Assembly (NCBI GenBank): GCA_026770615.1
Contig: MU631417.1
Coordinates: 296,854 to 333,315, forward strand
Source: Pavlovales sp. CCMP2436
Lineage: Eukaryota > Haptophyta > Pavlovophyceae > Pavlovales
DNA length: 36,462 nt
Direction: 5' to 3'
The notes under the pieces were generated by a model. The model was not told where the DNA came from. It did not search any database and was given only the letters and a program-made list of their open reading frames with translations. The position numbers were made by a program, and so were the translations under genes. Positions 36,032 to 36,462 of this stretch are shown in pieces; position 1 is the stretch's first letter, and each line of letters opens with the position of its first letter.

Positions 36032-36190
36032 AAATTGAGGGGTTTGAGGGGGCTGAGGGGGCTGAGGAGGCAATAAATAAGTTCGCCTAGGCGCGATCGG
36101 CGTTCGGCGTAATATAGCCACGCCGACATTCTTTTAGCTATAGAGAAAACTTATTTATTCCCCCCTCAACCCCCTCAACCCCCTTAATTT
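36032..36190. repeat. foldback with tandem TGAGGGGGC stem and an inner hairpin
   Basis: Left arm 36,032-36,083 and right arm 36,148-36,190 are imperfect reverse complements (aaattgagggg...aataaataagtt). The left arm has one more 9-bp repeat unit than the right. Inside is a smaller stem tcggcgt / acgccga (36,104-36,110 / 36,120-36,126), again with the 7-mer in tandem. It lies between two convergent genes, so it may end transcription, or act in replication or recombination. Confidence 0.75.
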
Positions 36191-36192
36191 CG

Positions 36193-36462
36193 TTAAGCGA
36201 CGGATATAAGAGTTTTATCGATAACAATTATCGGCGGTTCAATAAATTTAATACAATTATATCCACATTTTCGTATCTTGTTAATAGTACAATTTTTATC
36301 ATACACGCCGATACCCATAGCATTAAACATTTTACCAACCGCTTGAGTTGTAGTTTGATAATTTTCCTCCGTCAACCTCATAAAAAGGTCTTGTGTGTCC
36401 GTCAACCTCATAAAAAGGTCTTGTGTGTCCGTCAACCTCATAAAAAGGTCTTGTGTGTCCGT
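36193..36462 (-). CDS. 3' end of a gene with 10-residue tandem repeats, cut by the window edge
   Basis: The frame is open to the right edge. It shows three copies of MRLTDTQDLF, then NYQTTTQAVGKMFNAMGIGV and NKIRKCGYNCIKFIEPPIIV to TAA at 36,193. The globular end, with a Lys-rich helix and short strands, would fit a small winged-helix-like domain such as those at the C-terminus of viral primase-helicases, but this is only a guess. The repeats may be an assembly artefact at a contig end. Confidence 0.45.
   Translation of the reverse strand, partial: TDTQDLFMRLTDTQDLFMRLTDTQDLFMRLTEENYQTTTQAVGKMFNAMGIGVYDKNCTINKIRKCGYNCIKFIEPPIIVIDKTLISVA
36371..36462. repeat. three exact 30-bp tandem copies at the right edge
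   Basis: Units start at 36,371, 36,401 and 36,431 and are identical; the window ends 2 bp into a fourth. Thirty bp keeps the reading frame. Confidence 0.95.

Noticed and set aside
22911..36462. Search for DNA polymerase, primase-helicase core, integrase or maturation protease
   Set aside because: None of the frames shows the required motifs; these genes are either absent or beyond the right edge.
1..36462. tRNA or rRNA genes
   Set aside because: No cloverleaf with conserved arms and no rRNA-like stretch was noticed by eye; a tRNAscan-SE run would be decisive.

Overview
The window joins two unlike kinds of DNA. Positions 1 to about 22,150 look like nuclear DNA of a unicellular eukaryote: GC-rich exon-like blocks with GT/AG borders lie in AT-rich, microsatellite-rich introns, next to retroelement and DNA-transposon relics. 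Positions about 22,585 to 36,462 are compact, AT-rich and intron-less, and hold the morphogenesis module of a polinton-like virus / virophage-like dsDNA element. An alga (haptophyte, pelagophyte or similar) is a plausible host, but the sequence does not fix the lineage.

Host side. The 3' end of an unidentified gene lies at 78-956. From 1614 to 15,934 on the + strand I can follow one long multi-exon gene for a superfamily 1 UvrD/Rep-type helicase. It has an N-terminal CCHC zinc knuckle, Walker A, motif Ia, motif II, motif III (VGDSMQAIFGFAGAD), motif IV (VCHRCP), the LCRSNAPL segment, motif V (KGQEYEIVYLL), motif VI (VAFTRATRSLRFLK) and a C-terminal J-domain with HPD. Several lesions suggest decay or assembly error: Gly to Glu in Walker A, Glu to Gln in motif II, two in-frame UAG codons and two apparent frameshifts. 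The most striking property is that nearly every exon border has one to four truncated, slightly diverged copies in the neighbouring intron. From 16,772 to 21,228 lies a broken retroelement-like gene (possibly ubiquitin-like domain, reverse transcriptase, PD-(D/E)XK-like nuclease), interrupted by a DNA-transposon relic with inverted repeats of over 100 bp.

Junction. At 22,150-22,159 there are ten N, flanked by two identical 53-bp copies. The link between host part and viral part is therefore a scaffold join with an unmerged overlap and should be treated with care, although related AT-rich repeats lie on both sides.

Viral side. Right to left on the minus strand: major capsid protein, packaging ATPase, a basic protein of unknown role, a penton/minor-capsid candidate, then a very long fibre locus with 78-residue repeats and LamG-like modules that is split by two frame breaks and a 29-bp duplication. 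A class 3 lipase is encoded on + between penton and fibre genes. Small genes sit at both edges, including a membrane peptide with an IQ-like motif. No polymerase, primase/helicase core or integrase is visible; the element runs off the right edge inside a tandem repeat, so the replication half may lie beyond. Two hairpins at the left edge share a conserved loop in opposite orientation but have unrelated GC-rich stems, each built from tandem short repeats. A third foldback of the same stem design sits near the right edge.
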